From positions 992,001 through 1,056,000 of the forward strand of contig NC_020829.1 of NCBI RefSeq assembly GCF_000349845.1: DNA of 64,000 nt, given 5' to 3'. The notes under the pieces are model-generated. The model had not been told where the DNA came from, made no database searches, and saw only the letters and a program-made list of their open reading frames with translations. This DNA comes from Pseudomonas sp. ATCC 13867 (GTDB taxonomy: Bacteria; Pseudomonadota; Gammaproteobacteria; Pseudomonadales; Pseudomonadaceae). A program made the position numbers and the translations under genes. This document shows, one piece after another, positions 55,289 through 64,000 of this stretch; within the stretch, counting starts at the first letter, position 1, and each line of letters begins with the position of its first letter.

Positions 55289-56302
55289 TCAGCGGGTGAA
55301 GCGGCTGCGATAGTCGCGCGGAGAGATCGTCAGGTGGCGCCGGAAGGTGGTGCGCAGCCGCTCCTCGTCAGCGAAGCCGCAGGCGCGGGCGATCTGCTCG
55401 ATGTTGCGCGAGGAGTTTTCCAGCAGGCGCTTCGCCGCTTCCAGGCGGAACAGTTCGATGGCCTTGGCCGGCGTGCGCCCGGTGCGTTCCTTGTATACGC
55501 GGGAGAAGTTACGCAGGCTCATCTTCGCCTGTTCGGCGAGGCGTTCCACGGTCAGTTCCGGGTCGTCCAGGTTCTCCGCCAGCCACAGGTGCAGCTCATC
55601 GAATGCCGAGCTGTCCTGGGTCTGCAATTGCAGCAAGGTGCTGTACTGCGCCTGTCCGCCAGGGCGCTTGAGGTAGACCACCAGTTCGCGCGCCGCCTGC
55701 ATGCTGACCTCGCGGCCGCAGTCGGCTTCCACCAGCGCCAGTGCCAGGTCTATGCCGGCGGTGACACCCGCGGAGGTCCAGACCGCACCCTGCTGGATGA
55801 AGAGCGCATCGGCATCCACCTCCAGGGCCGGGAAGCGCTGTTGCAGGGTGTCACACATGGCCCAGTGGGTCGCGGCGCGGCAGCCGTCGAGCAGCCCGGC
55901 CTTGGCCAGTAGGAAGGCGCCGCTGCACACAGACGCCACCCGGCGCACTTTGGGGGCCGCGTGGTTGAGCCAGGCCGCCAGTTCGCTGTGGCTGTCGAGG
56001 GTGTCGCAGATGTCCGGAGCGCCGGGGACGACCAGGGTATCGATCTCGGCGAGGTCGAGTTCATGCAGGGCGCTGGTGTCCACCGACAGTCCTTCGACGG
56101 TGCTCGTCAGCCCGCCGCGCAGGCTCGCCGTCAGCAGGCGGTAGCCGGGCCGGCCGCTCTGGGCCAGGGCCTTGCCGGCGGCCCAGAACACGGTCTGGGC
56201 GCCGCTGAGGTCGAGCAGACCCATCTGCGGGTAGGCGACGAAGGCGATGGTTATCGGCGTCGTCGCGGGGAGCGGGTGAGGGGGAGCAAAGGCGCTTGCC
56301 AT
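55289..56302 (-). CDS. GlxA family transcriptional regulator (DJ-1/PfpI-AraC fusion)
   Basis: 337 residues. N-terminal DJ-1/PfpI-like domain (about 15-200) with the nucleophile-elbow Cys in VASVCSGAFLLAKAG, and a C-terminal AraC/XylS double helix-turn-helix (about 230-335) with LAEQAKMSLRNFSRVYKERTG and IARACGFADEERLRTTFRRH. GlxA-type regulators sense small molecules, often nitrogen or quaternary amines (GbdR, CdhR), through the first domain. It converges with the LysR gene with 25 bases between their ends. The ligand is unknown. Confidence 0.9.
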   Translation of the reverse strand: MASAFAPPHPLPATTPITIAFVAYPQMGLLDLSGAQTVFWAAGKALAQSGRPGYRLLTASLRGGLTSTVEGLSVDTSALHELDLAEIDTLVVPGAPDICDTLDSHSELAAWLNHAAPKVRRVASVCSGAFLLAKAGLLDGCRAATHWAMCDTLQQRFPALEVDADALFIQQGAVWTSAGVTAGIDLALALVEADCGREVSMQAARELVVYLKRPGGQAQYSTLLQLQTQDSSAFDELHLWLAENLDDPELTVERLAEQAKMSLRNFSRVYKERTGRTPAKAIELFRLEAAKRLLENSSRNIEQIARACGFADEERLRTTFRRHLTISPRDYRSRFTR

Positions 56303-56573
56303 CGGGGTTCTGCCTGTTCGGGTGGCTGGGTGAAACTGGGGCGACGGCCGGATGCTTCAAGGGGCGCGGGTGTGGCCGATATTCAGGGGTTTCTGTCCTG
56401 GCGGCGCTTCGCTCCGTCAGGCTAGCCTTGCTCGCAGCATCGTCATGGCCGACATTCTGAAGACACCGGCCCGGCTCCTATGACCATTGGGCTGGCGTTT
56501 TGCCGCGTGCCCCATCATGGACTAGATTTTTTGACCTGCACACCGCGAGTGTCGCGTTCCTCAAGGAGGCAAT
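56303..56573. other. Divergent gap between the GlxA and FixJ-type genes
   Basis: 271 bases. It must hold the promoters of two divergent regulators. I see a short AT-rich patch near 56520-56535 but no convincing consensus site. Confidence 0.4.
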
Positions 56574-57236
56574 ATGAGCTCGTCGTCGCATTCCAATCCG
56601 CCGCACGGCCCGAAGGAGCCGGTGGTCTATGTGGTCGACGACGACGAGTCCATGCGCCTCGCCCTCGATGGTCTGCTGCGTTCCATCGGCTTGCAGGCGC
56701 AGACTTTCGATTCCACCCAGGCTTTTCTGTCTTTTCCCCGGAGTGATGCTCCCAGTTGCCTGGTGCTTGACGTGCGCCTGCGCGGCGAGAGCGGCCTGGC
56801 GTTCCAGGAGCAGATGGAGAAGAGCGGGGTGCGCATGCCCATCGTGTTCATGACCGGCCACGGCGATATCGCCATGACGGTCAAGGCCATGAAGGCCGGC
56901 GCCGTGGATTTTCTCGCCAAGCCTTTCCGCGACCAGGACATGCTCGACGCCGTGGCCAGCGCCCTGGCCCGCGATGGCGAGCGGTTGCAGGCCGAGCAGT
57001 CCGGCGCTGCGCTGCGCCAGGCCTTCGAGGCGCTGACCCAGCGGGAGCGCGAGGTATTGCGCTTCGTCGTCGCGGGGCTGATGAACAAGCAGATCGCCGC
57101 CGAGCTCAACCTCAGCGAGGTGACCGTGAAGGTGCACCGCGGCCAGGTGATGAAGAAGCTGGCCGCGCGCTCGGTCGCCGACCTGGTGCGCATGGCCGAG
57201 GCATTGGGTGTCGAGCCGTTGCAGCGGACGACCTGA
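56574..57236 (+). CDS. FixJ/NarL-type response regulator
   Basis: 220 residues. Receiver domain about 15-130 with acidic pocket DDDE at 22-25 and phospho-acceptor Asp66 (VLDVRLRGESGL), followed by a LuxR-type helix-turn-helix (LTQREREVLRFVVAGLMNKQIAAELNLSE in overlapping parts, about 152-205). TGHGDIAMTVKAMKAGAVDFLAKPF is the classic FixJ linker. It lies 79 bases upstream of the fusion kinase on the same strand, so the pair forms a two-component system in which this protein regulates transcription. Confidence 0.92.
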   Translation: MSSSSHSNPPHGPKEPVVYVVDDDESMRLALDGLLRSIGLQAQTFDSTQAFLSFPRSDAPSCLVLDVRLRGESGLAFQEQMEKSGVRMPIVFMTGHGDIAMTVKAMKAGAVDFLAKPFRDQDMLDAVASALARDGERLQAEQSGAALRQAFEALTQREREVLRFVVAGLMNKQIAAELNLSEVTVKVHRGQVMKKLAARSVADLVRMAEALGVEPLQRTT

Positions 57237-57315
57237 GCACCGTCACGCATATCGCATAACAGTCGCTGACCACCGCTCGGGGGCAGCGGAATTCCCGTCA
57301 GAGGTTGCCGCGCCG

Positions 57316-60300
57316 ATGGCCAGCAAACAGAAGATCTTGTGGGACGACGGCGAGCGGGTGTTCTGCCGCGCCTACCCATCCGGTGACCGCGGCGCCAGCG
57401 TGCTTCTGGTCCGCCCGGCCGCCGAACATCCCTTGCCCGCCACGCTCGAACGGCTGGCCCACGAGTACAGCCTGCGCGACGAACTGCACAGCGCCTGGGC
57501 GCTGCGCCCGCAGGCGCTGCATCGCGAGGGCGGACAGACCCGACTGTTGCTCGACGATCCCGGCGGCGAGCCGTTGTCCTGCCTGCTGCGCCAGCCTCTG
57601 GAGAGCGAAACCTGCCTGCGCCTGGCCGTGGACATCGCCGTGGCACTGCGCCACCTGCACCAGCGCGGCCTGGTGCACAAGGACCTCAAGCCCAACCACA
57701 TCCAGGTCAACTGCACCGATGGCCAGGTACGCCTGACCGGGTTCGGTCTGGCCTCGCGGTTGCCGCGCGAGCGCCAGGCCCCCGAGCCGCCGGAGACCAT
57801 CGCTGGCACCCTGGCCTACATGGCGCCGGAACAGACCGGACGGATGAACCGCTCGATCGACTCGCGCAGCGACCTCTATGCCTTTGGCGTGGTCCTCTAC
57901 CAGATGCTCACCGGCACGCTGCCATTCACCGCCAGCGACCCGATGGAGTGGGTGCATTGCCACATCGCGCGCAAGCCGCCGCCGCCCGGCGAACGGGTCG
58001 CCGGCGTGCCGCCGATGCTCTCGCAGATCGTCCTCAAGCTGCTGGCCAAGACCGCCGAAGAGCGCTACCAGAGCGCCGTCGGCGTGGAGCACGACCTGCG
58101 TCGCTGTCTGGACGACTGGCAGCGGGGAGGGCGCATCGAAGCCTTCAGCCTGGACGAGCAGGGGACGCCTGACCGCCTGCTGGTACCCGAGAAGCTCTAT
58201 GGCCGCGAACTCGAGGTCGAGGTGTTGGTCGAGGCCTTCGCGCGCATCGTCGCCAGCAGCACTCCCGAGCTGGTACTGGTGTCGGGCTATTCCGGGATCG
58301 GCAAGTCCTCGGTGGTCAACGAGCTGCACAGACTGCTGGTGCCGCCGCGCGGGTTGTTCGCTTCCGGCAAGTTCGACCAGTACAAGCGCGACATTCCCTA
58401 CTCGACGCTGGTGCAGGCCTTCCAGGGCCTGGTGCGCACGCTGCTGGGCAAGAACGACGAGCTGCTGGCCGGCTGGCGCAGCGCCCTGCTCGAAGCGCTG
58501 GAGCCCAACGCGCGGTTGATCACCGACCTGATTCCCGAACTGCGGCTGATCATCGGCGAGCCGCCGCCGGTGCCGGAACTGGAGCCGCAGCAGGCGCAGC
58601 GCCGCTTCCTGCTGGTGCTGCGCCGCTTCATCGGGGTTTTCGCCCGCGCCGAACACCCGCTGGCGCTGTTCCTCGACGACCTGCAATGGCTGGATGCGGC
58701 GACCCTCGATCTGCTGGAAGACCTGCTCGCCCATTCGGACCTGCGCCACCTGATGCTGGTGGGCGCCTACCGCGACAACGAGGTGGACGCCAGCCATCCG
58801 CTGGCGCTCAAGCTGCAGTCCATCCGCCAGGCCGGCGTGCGCATCGACGAGATCCACCTGGCTCCGCTGGCCCGCGTGCACATCGAGCAACTGATCGCCG
58901 AGGCCCTGCGCTGTCCGCCGCCGAGCATCGTGGCGCTGGCCCGGCTGGTACACGACAAGACCGCCGGCAACCCGTTCTTCGTCATCCAGTTCCTCCAGTC
59001 GCTGGCCGAGGAGGGGCTGCTGGCCTACGACCACGCGGCCCGGCGCTGGTGCTGGGAGGCGGAGAGGATCCATGCCAAGGGCTACACCGACAACGTCGTC
59101 GACCTCATGCTCGGCAAGCTGGCGCGGCTGCCGCTGGACACCCGCCAGGCCCTGCAGCAACTGGCCTGCCTGGGCAACGCGGCGCCGATCGACAGCCTTG
59201 CCAGCGTGCTCGGCGTGCCGCCGGCGCGGGTCCAGGCGATGCTCTGGCCGGCGGTGTACCAGGAACTGGTGGAACGCCAGGAGGGCGCCTGTGCCTTCGC
59301 CCATGACCGCATCCACGAGGCGGCCTATTCGCTGATTCCCGGGGAGGCCCGCGCCGCGGCACACCTGCGCATCGGTCGCCTGCTGGCCGAGCGGATGCCG
59401 CCGGAGCAGCGTGAAGAGGCCATCTTCGAGATCGTCGGCCAGCTCAATCGCGGCGCCGGGCTGATCGAGGCGCGCGCCGAGCGCGAACAACTGGCCGAGT
59501 ACAACCTGCTCGCCGGGCAGCGCGCCAAGGCCTCCAGCGCCTACGCCTCGGCGCTGACCTACCTGGGCGCCGGGGCTGAACTGCTCGACGACGATTGCCG
59601 GGAGCGCCGTCACGAGCTGTGCTTCGCCCTGGAGCTCAACCGCGCCGAGTGCGAATTCCTCACCGGCCAGCTGGCCCGGGCCGATGCGCGCCTCGCCGGC
59701 CTGGCCGTGCGCGCCGCCAGCACGGTGGAGCGGGCGGCGGTGGCCTGCCTGCAGATGGATGTGTGCCTGCTGCAGGACCGCAGCGACCAGGCGGTCGCCG
59801 TGTGCCTGGACTACCTGCAGACGGTCGGCATCCACTGGACGGCGCACCCCGGCGACGAGCAGGTGCGCGAGGAATACCAGCGGATCTGGGAACGACTGGG
59901 CGAGCGCAGCATCGAGCAGCTCATCGACCTGCCGCTGATGGAGGATGCCGCCTCCCTGGCCACCATGGACGCCCTCGGCAAGCTGTTCGCCCCCGCCGTG
60001 CAGAGCGACGTCAACCTCGCCAGCCTGACTGTCTGCAAGGCCGTGAGCCTGAGCCTGGAGCGGGGCAACTGCGACGCCTCGTGCATGCTCTATGCGAACG
60101 TGGGGCGGGTCGCCGGGCGCCGCTTCGGCGACCACGAGGCCGGCTACCGCTTCGGTCGGCTGGGCTGCGAGCTGGTCGACCGGCGCGGCCTGAAGCGCCA
60201 TGAAGCGCGGACCTACCTGTGCTTCTCGATGTTCGTGGCGCGCTGGATGCGGCCGGTCGGCGAATGCCGGGAACTGCTGCGTCGGGCCTTCGTCGCGGCC

Positions 60301-62823
60301 AACCGCGTCGGCGACCTGCCTTACGCCGCCTATGCCGGCAACGGCCATATCTCCGATGTGCTGTTCCTCGGCGAGCCCCTGGCGCGGGTGCATGAGGAGG
60401 CCGGGCAAGGCCTGGCCTACGCGCGGAAGGTGCGCTTCGGGCTGGTGGCGGACTTCATCGGCACGCAGCTGGCGCTGATCCGCACCCTCCGCGGGCAGAC
60501 GCCGGTCTTCGGCTGCTTCGACGACGACGGCTTCGACGAGGCGCGCTTCGAGGCGCACCTGGGCAGCACACCGGACCTGACGCTGGCCGCCTGCAAGTAC
60601 TGGGTGCGCAAGCTGCAGGCGCGCTACCTGGCAGGCGATTACGCGGTGGCGCTGCAGTGCGCGGCGTGCGCGAAGGCGCTGCTGCGAAGCGTGGAGTCCT
60701 TCATAGAGGAGGCCGAGTACCACTTCCACGCAGCGCTGCTCCTGGCGGAGACGGTCGACTCGGACGCGGCCGAGCGGCGCCCCGCCCAACTGCGGGAACT
60801 GGCCGGCCATCACGCGCAATTGCAGCAGTGGGCGCGGCAGTGCGCGGAGTCCTTCGCCTGCCGGGTGGCGCTGGTGGGCGCGGAGATCGCCCGCGTCGAG
60901 GGCCGGTTGGTCGAGGCGGAGCTGCTCTACGAGGAGGCCATCGGCCAGGCGCGGGACAACGGCTTCGTGCAGATCGAAGCGCTGGCCAGTGAGCTGGCGG
61001 GGCGCTTCTACGGCGCCCGCGGCCTGGCCAGGATCTCCCGCGTGTACCTGCAGGACGCCCGCTACGGCTACCTGCGCTGGGGAGCCGAGGGCAAGGTGCG
61101 TCAACTTGAGGGGCGCCATCGCCACCTGCGCAGCGAGGAGCCGGCGCCCGGTCCGACCGCGACCATCGCCGCCCCGGTGGAGCACCTGGACCTGGCCACC
61201 GTGCTCAAGGTGTCCCAGGCCGCCTCGGAGGCGATCGTGCTGGACAAGCTGATCGACAGGGTGATGCGCACGGCCATCGAACAGGCTGGCGCCGAGCGCG
61301 GGGTGCTGGTCCTGAGCGAGGCGGGCGAACCGCGCATCGCGGCGCAGGCGACGGTCGGCGGCGCGACGCTGTTGTGCAACGAGCCCGTCAGTGCGGTCGG
61401 CCTGGCCGAAACGCTGCTCTACCAGGTGCTGCGCACCGGCGAGAGCCTGTGCCTGGACGATGCCATGTCCGAGCCGGCGTTCGCCGTCGACCCTTATGTC
61501 CGTCAGCACGGTGTGCGCTCGGTCCTGTGCATGCCGCTGGCGAACCAGGCCAGGCTCAGCGGCGCGCTGTACCTGGAGAACAACCTCTCGGCCGGCGTGT
61601 TCAGCCCCGCCCGGATCGCCGTGCTGCGACTGCTGGCCTCGCAGGCGGCGATCTCGCTGGAGAACGCGCGGCTGTACCGCGACCTCGCCGCGCGCGAGGC
61701 GAAGATCCGCCGGCTGGTGGACTCCAACATCATCGGCATCGTGCTCTGGAGCGCCGAGGGCCGGATCCTCGAGGCCAACGACGCCTTCCTGCGCATGCTC
61801 GGCTACCAGCGCGGGGAGCTGCCCGCCGGTTGCGTGCACTGGCAGGACCTGACCCCGCCCGAGCAGCACGCGCAGAGCCGGGAGACCCTGGCCACGGCCG
61901 TGCGCAGCGGCTGCACGCGCCCCCTGGAGAAGGAGTACATCCGCAAGGACGGCAGCCGGGTGCCGGTGATCGTCGGCCTTGCCGGCTTCGAAGGTGGCCA
62001 GCGCGAAGGCGTGGCCTTCGTCCTCGACCTGAGCGAACGCAAACAGGCCGAGGAACAGGTGCGCGAGAGCGAGCGGCGATACCGCGAAGTGCAGGCCGAG
62101 CTGGCCCACGCCAACCGCGTGGCGACCATGGGCCAACTGGCGGCTTCCATCGCCCACGAGGTGAACCAGCCGATCGCCGCCACCGTGACCAACGCCAATG
62201 CCGCACTGCGCTGGCTGGGGGCGCAGCCGCCGGAACTGGGCGAGGTCAGCCAGGTGCTGGGACGCATCATCCGGGACGCCAACCGCGCTTCCGAGGTGTT
62301 GGGGCGCATACGCCAACTGATCCGCAAGGCCCCGCCGCAAAAGCAGGCGGTGGATCTCAACGGGGCGATCCGGGAGATCATCGAGTTCACCCGCGCCGAA
62401 GCCGCCAAGGGCGGCGCGCTGGTCCGTACCCGGTTCGCCGAGGGCCTTCCGGAAGTCGAGGGAGACCGGGTCGAACTGCAGCAGGTGATGCTCAACCTGA
62501 TCATCAATGCGCTCGAAGCAATGGGCAGCGTATCCGCCGGCGAACGCCAACTGCTGGTCAGCACTGAGCGCGAGGCGGATGGCGTGCGGGTGAGGGTGGG
62601 CGACAGCGGACCGGGCTTCGCCGAAGGCAATGCCGAGCTGCTTTTCACGCCGTTCTACAGCACCAAGGCCAGTGGCCTGGGCATGGGCCTGTCGATCTGC
62701 CGCTCGATCATCGACAGTCATGGCGGCCGCCTGTGGGCCTGCGCCAACCAGCCGCGTGGGGCGGTGGTGCAGTTCATCCTGCCGGCGCTTCCTGCGCGAG
62801 CAACTGAAGCCGGAGGGGCTTGA
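57316..62823 (+). CDS. Trifunctional Ser/Thr kinase-like/AAA ATPase/sensor histidine kinase
   Basis: 1835 residues, no membrane segment. Order: Ser/Thr kinase-like fold (1-275), STAND/AAA-type ATPase (about 290-600; Walker A at 324-331, Walker B LFLDDLQW at 451-458), a long helical TPR-like region (about 600-1280), GAF (about 1290-1450), PAS (about 1460-1575), and HisKA with phospho-His1614 (SIAHEVNQP) plus HATPase motifs (NLIINALEAM, DSGPGF, GLGMGLSI). The kinase fold keeps HKDLKPN at 121-127 and APE at 170-172, but the DFG Asp is Gly142 (TGFGLA) and the VAIK Lys position reads VLLVRP (29-34), so catalysis there is doubtful. It pairs with the FixJ-type regulator just upstream. ATG 57316 gives the family N-terminus. 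Confidence 0.9.
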   Translation: MASKQKILWDDGERVFCRAYPSGDRGASVLLVRPAAEHPLPATLERLAHEYSLRDELHSAWALRPQALHREGGQTRLLLDDPGGEPLSCLLRQPLESETCLRLAVDIAVALRHLHQRGLVHKDLKPNHIQVNCTDGQVRLTGFGLASRLPRERQAPEPPETIAGTLAYMAPEQTGRMNRSIDSRSDLYAFGVVLYQMLTGTLPFTASDPMEWVHCHIARKPPPPGERVAGVPPMLSQIVLKLLAKTAEERYQSAVGVEHDLRRCLDDWQRGGRIEAFSLDEQGTPDRLLVPEKLYGRELEVEVLVEAFARIVASSTPELVLVSGYSGIGKSSVVNELHRLLVPPRGLFASGKFDQYKRDIPYSTLVQAFQGLVRTLLGKNDELLAGWRSALLEALEPNARLITDLIPELRLIIGEPPPVPELEPQQAQRRFLLVLRRFIGVFARAEHPLALFLDDLQWLDAATLDLLEDLLAHSDLRHLMLVGAYRDNEVDASHPLALKLQSIRQAGVRIDEIHLAPLARVHIEQLIAEALRCPPPSIVALARLVHDKTAGNPFFVIQFLQSLAEEGLLAYDHAARRWCWEAERIHAKGYTDNVVDLMLGKLARLPLDTRQALQQLACLGNAAPIDSLASVLGVPPARVQAMLWPAVYQELVERQEGACAFAHDRIHEAAYSLIPGEARAAAHLRIGRLLAERMPPEQREEAIFEIVGQLNRGAGLIEARAEREQLAEYNLLAGQRAKASSAYASALTYLGAGAELLDDDCRERRHELCFALELNRAECEFLTGQLARADARLAGLAVRAASTVERAAVACLQMDVCLLQDRSDQAVAVCLDYLQTVGIHWTAHPGDEQVREEYQRIWERLGERSIEQLIDLPLMEDAASLATMDALGKLFAPAVQSDVNLASLTVCKAVSLSLERGNCDASCMLYANVGRVAGRRFGDHEAGYRFGRLGCELVDRRGLKRHEARTYLCFSMFVARWMRPVGECRELLRRAFVAANRVGDLPYAAYAGNGHISDVLFLGEPLARVHEEAGQGLAYARKVRFGLVADFIGTQLALIRTLRGQTPVFGCFDDDGFDEARFEAHLGSTPDLTLAACKYWVRKLQARYLAGDYAVALQCAACAKALLRSVESFIEEAEYHFHAALLLAETVDSDAAERRPAQLRELAGHHAQLQQWARQCAESFACRVALVGAEIARVEGRLVEAELLYEEAIGQARDNGFVQIEALASELAGRFYGARGLARISRVYLQDARYGYLRWGAEGKVRQLEGRHRHLRSEEPAPGPTATIAAPVEHLDLATVLKVSQAASEAIVLDKLIDRVMRTAIEQAGAERGVLVLSEAGEPRIAAQATVGGATLLCNEPVSAVGLAETLLYQVLRTGESLCLDDAMSEPAFAVDPYVRQHGVRSVLCMPLANQARLSGALYLENNLSAGVFSPARIAVLRLLASQAAISLENARLYRDLAAREAKIRRLVDSNIIGIVLWSAEGRILEANDAFLRMLGYQRGELPAGCVHWQDLTPPEQHAQSRETLATAVRSGCTRPLEKEYIRKDGSRVPVIVGLAGFEGGQREGVAFVLDLSERKQAEEQVRESERRYREVQAELAHANRVATMGQLAASIAHEVNQPIAATVTNANAALRWLGAQPPELGEVSQVLGRIIRDANRASEVLGRIRQLIRKAPPQKQAVDLNGAIREIIEFTRAEAAKGGALVRTRFAEGLPEVEGDRVELQQVMLNLIINALEAMGSVSAGERQLLVSTEREADGVRVRVGDSGPGFAEGNAELLFTPFYSTKASGLGMGLSICRSIIDSHGGRLWACANQPRGAVVQFILPALPARATEAGGA

Positions 62824-62852
62824 CCTTGACGCTAGCGTCAAGCCCCTAGAGT
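62820..62852 (+). promoter_or_regulatory. MerR-type operator-promoter
   Basis: A perfect 18-bp palindrome CTTGACGCTAGCGTCAAG (62825-62842) lies between TTGACC (62820-62825) and TAGAGT (62847-62852). A palindrome inside a long -35/-10 spacer is the classic MerR-family arrangement. The MerR start codon is 20 bases downstream. Confidence 0.65.
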
Positions 62853-62872
62853 TCCGTCCATCGGAGGTAGAC

Positions 62873-63295
62873 ATGCAAATCGGAGAGCTGGCATCGCGTG
62901 CCGGTGTGAGTACGCGCGCACTTCGCCATTACGAGTCGCGGCAACTGATCGAGTCATCGCGCCTGGACAACGGCTATCGCGATTACTCCTCATCCATGCT
63001 GCAACGCGTGCTGTGGATCCGCGAGCTGCTCGACTGCGGCTTCAGTACCCGGCAGATCCACGGCCTGTTGCAGTACCTCGAGGAGGAAGAAGACAGCGAG
63101 GGTTTTCTCGCCTGCCTGCAGCAGCACCTGGAAAAGCTGGTCGCCCTGGATGCGCTCCAGGCCGAGCTGGCCGGGCGCCGCGAGCGTCTGGCCCAGAAGA
63201 TCGAACGCTACCTGCCACTGCGGGCAGGCCTGGCGCGCGTACCTGATTTGCAGTCTCTCGAACGAGCTCATTGGCAAGCCACGTTGGAGACATGA
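62873..63295 (+). CDS. MerR family transcriptional regulator
   Basis: 140 residues from ATG 62873 with a GGAGG Shine-Dalgarno. N-terminal winged helix (MQIGELASRAGVSTRALRHYESR) at 1-70 and a dimerisation helix (about 75-120). There is no Cys cluster of the metal-sensing type; the single Cys in LLDCGF and another in LACLQQ do not make a MerR-like mercury site. It probably binds the palindrome just upstream and regulates itself and the overlapping SDR gene (ATGATGG overlap). The effector is likely an organic molecule or stress signal. Confidence 0.88.
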   Translation: MQIGELASRAGVSTRALRHYESRQLIESSRLDNGYRDYSSSMLQRVLWIRELLDCGFSTRQIHGLLQYLEEEEDSEGFLACLQQHLEKLVALDALQAELAGRRERLAQKIERYLPLRAGLARVPDLQSLERAHWQATLET

Positions 63296-64000
63296 TGGGA
63301 AAGCTGAGCAACAAGGTCGCGCTGGTCACCGGCGGCAACAGCGGTATCGGCCTGGCCACCGCGCAACGATTCGCGCAGGAAGGGGCAGAGGTGGTCATCA
63401 CCGGACGCCGCCGGCAGGTGGTGGAGGAGGCGGTTGGGCTGATCGGTGCGAACGCCATTGGCATCTGCGCCGATGCCGGCCGGCTGGAGGACCTCGATGC
63501 GCTGTACCGGCAGGTTGGCGAGCGTTTCGGGCGGCTCGACGTGCTGGTCGCCAACGCCGGCATCATCCGGCCCGCGCCCGGCGATCAGGTCGATGAAAGG
63601 CAGTTCGACGAACAGTTCGACGTCAACGTCAAAGGTGTTTTCTACACCATTCAAAAAGCGTTGCCGCTGCTGCGCGATGGCGCGTCCATCGTGCTGGTAT
63701 CGTCCATTGCCCACCTGAAGGCGCTGGAGGCCCATGTGGTCTATGCCGCCACCAAGGCGGCGGTTCGCTCCTTCGCGCGCAGCTGGGCCGCCGAACTCAA
63801 GCACAGGAACATTCGCGTCAATTGCCTGAGCCCCGGTCCCGTGCTCACGCCGATCATCGGCAAGATGGGCATCGGCGAGGCGCAGTTCGATGCGTTCGAA
63901 AAGCAGTTGGCGCAGCTGATTCCCCTCGGCCGGCTCGGCCGCCCGGAGGAGCTGGCGAATGCCGCGCTGTTCCTGGCTTCGGACGACAGCAGTTTCATCA
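63292..64000 (+). CDS. Short-chain dehydrogenase/reductase, 3' end outside window
   Basis: Open to the right edge, 236 residues visible. Classical SDR motifs: cofactor loop TGGNSGIG at 13-20, NAG at 88-90, catalytic Ser137/138 (VLVSSIA), Tyr151 and Lys155 (YAATK). The expected length is about 245-250, so only a few residues are missing. No acidic residue is at the end of the second strand (TGRRRQ instead), which favours NADPH. It overlaps the MerR stop by four bases (ATGA) and is almost certainly under MerR control. Substrate unknown. Confidence 0.9.
   Translation, partial: MMGKLSNKVALVTGGNSGIGLATAQRFAQEGAEVVITGRRRQVVEEAVGLIGANAIGICADAGRLEDLDALYRQVGERFGRLDVLVANAGIIRPAPGDQVDERQFDEQFDVNVKGVFYTIQKALPLLRDGASIVLVSSIAHLKALEAHVVYAATKAAVRSFARSWAAELKHRNIRVNCLSPGPVLTPIIGKMGIGEAQFDAFEKQLAQLIPLGRLGRPEELANAALFLASDDSSFI

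Noticed and set aside
57298..62874. Antisense open frame of 1858 codons opposite the fusion kinase
   Set aside because: Its product is low-complexity and rich in Arg, Gln, Gly and Ala with no domain; stop codons are rare antisense to GC-rich codons. The sense strand has clear domain motifs throughout.

Overview
The window is a high-GC gammaproteobacterial chromosome segment. A P. aeruginosa-like order of housekeeping and type IV pilus genes, Pseudomonas-type REP palindromes, an ANR box and a Fur box all point to the genus Pseudomonas. It is probably a member of the broader P. aeruginosa lineage (for example the P. nitroreducens/citronellolis/knackmussii group). The species is an inference; the genus is well supported. 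No database search was run. Comparisons with P. aeruginosa locus order come from memory.

Layout. (1) 1-812: the 5' part of a tyrosine recombinase gene, running off the left edge. (2) 961-15.5 kb: ettA, gdhA, an ANR-controlled cytochrome c peroxidase, rtcB, a DUF4105/Lnb-like envelope protein, a DUF3015 protein, a short DksA/TraR-type zinc finger protein beside a Lon-family protease, a YqhA-type membrane protein and fklB. (3) 15.7-29.1 kb: a small gene behind a strong Fur-box candidate, ispB diverging from rplU-rpmA, obgE-proB-creA, rpsT diverging from murJ, and the tight run ribF-ileS-lspA-fkpB-ispH. (4) 29.1-41.3 kb: the minor pilin cluster fimU-pilV-pilW-pilX-pilY1-pilE (no pilY2), then fimT, thiO, and the pilS-pilR two-component system. 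(5) 41.4-50.3 kb: bamD, rluD-pgeF, clpB with a heat-shock-type promoter, a DUF1631-PilZ gene pair, and a tRNA-Asn/Pro/Lys operon. (6) 50.4-64 kb: an accessory region beginning with two truncated gene remnants (DJ-1/PfpI-like and catalase). It continues with a flavin oxidoreductase/metallo-hydrolase operon, a lone receiver protein, LysR and GlxA-type regulators, a FixJ-type regulator followed by a 1835-residue kinase-like/ATPase/histidine kinase fusion, and an overlapping MerR-SDR pair that runs off the right edge.

How parts work together. The pilin genes, PilY1 and PilSR form the type IV pilus priming and control set; a candidate AlgR box precedes fimU. lspA, fkpB and bamD serve envelope biogenesis. 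ettA, obgE, rplU, rpmA, rpsT, rluD, ileS and the tRNAs serve translation. The accessory region is dense in signalling genes with palindromic candidate operators in its intergenic gaps. Its most unusual part is the fusion kinase, whose Ser/Thr-kinase-like domain lacks the DFG aspartate and apparently the ATP-binding lysine.

Many long reading frames antisense to real genes (up to 1858 codons) result from GC-rich codon use and are not annotated.
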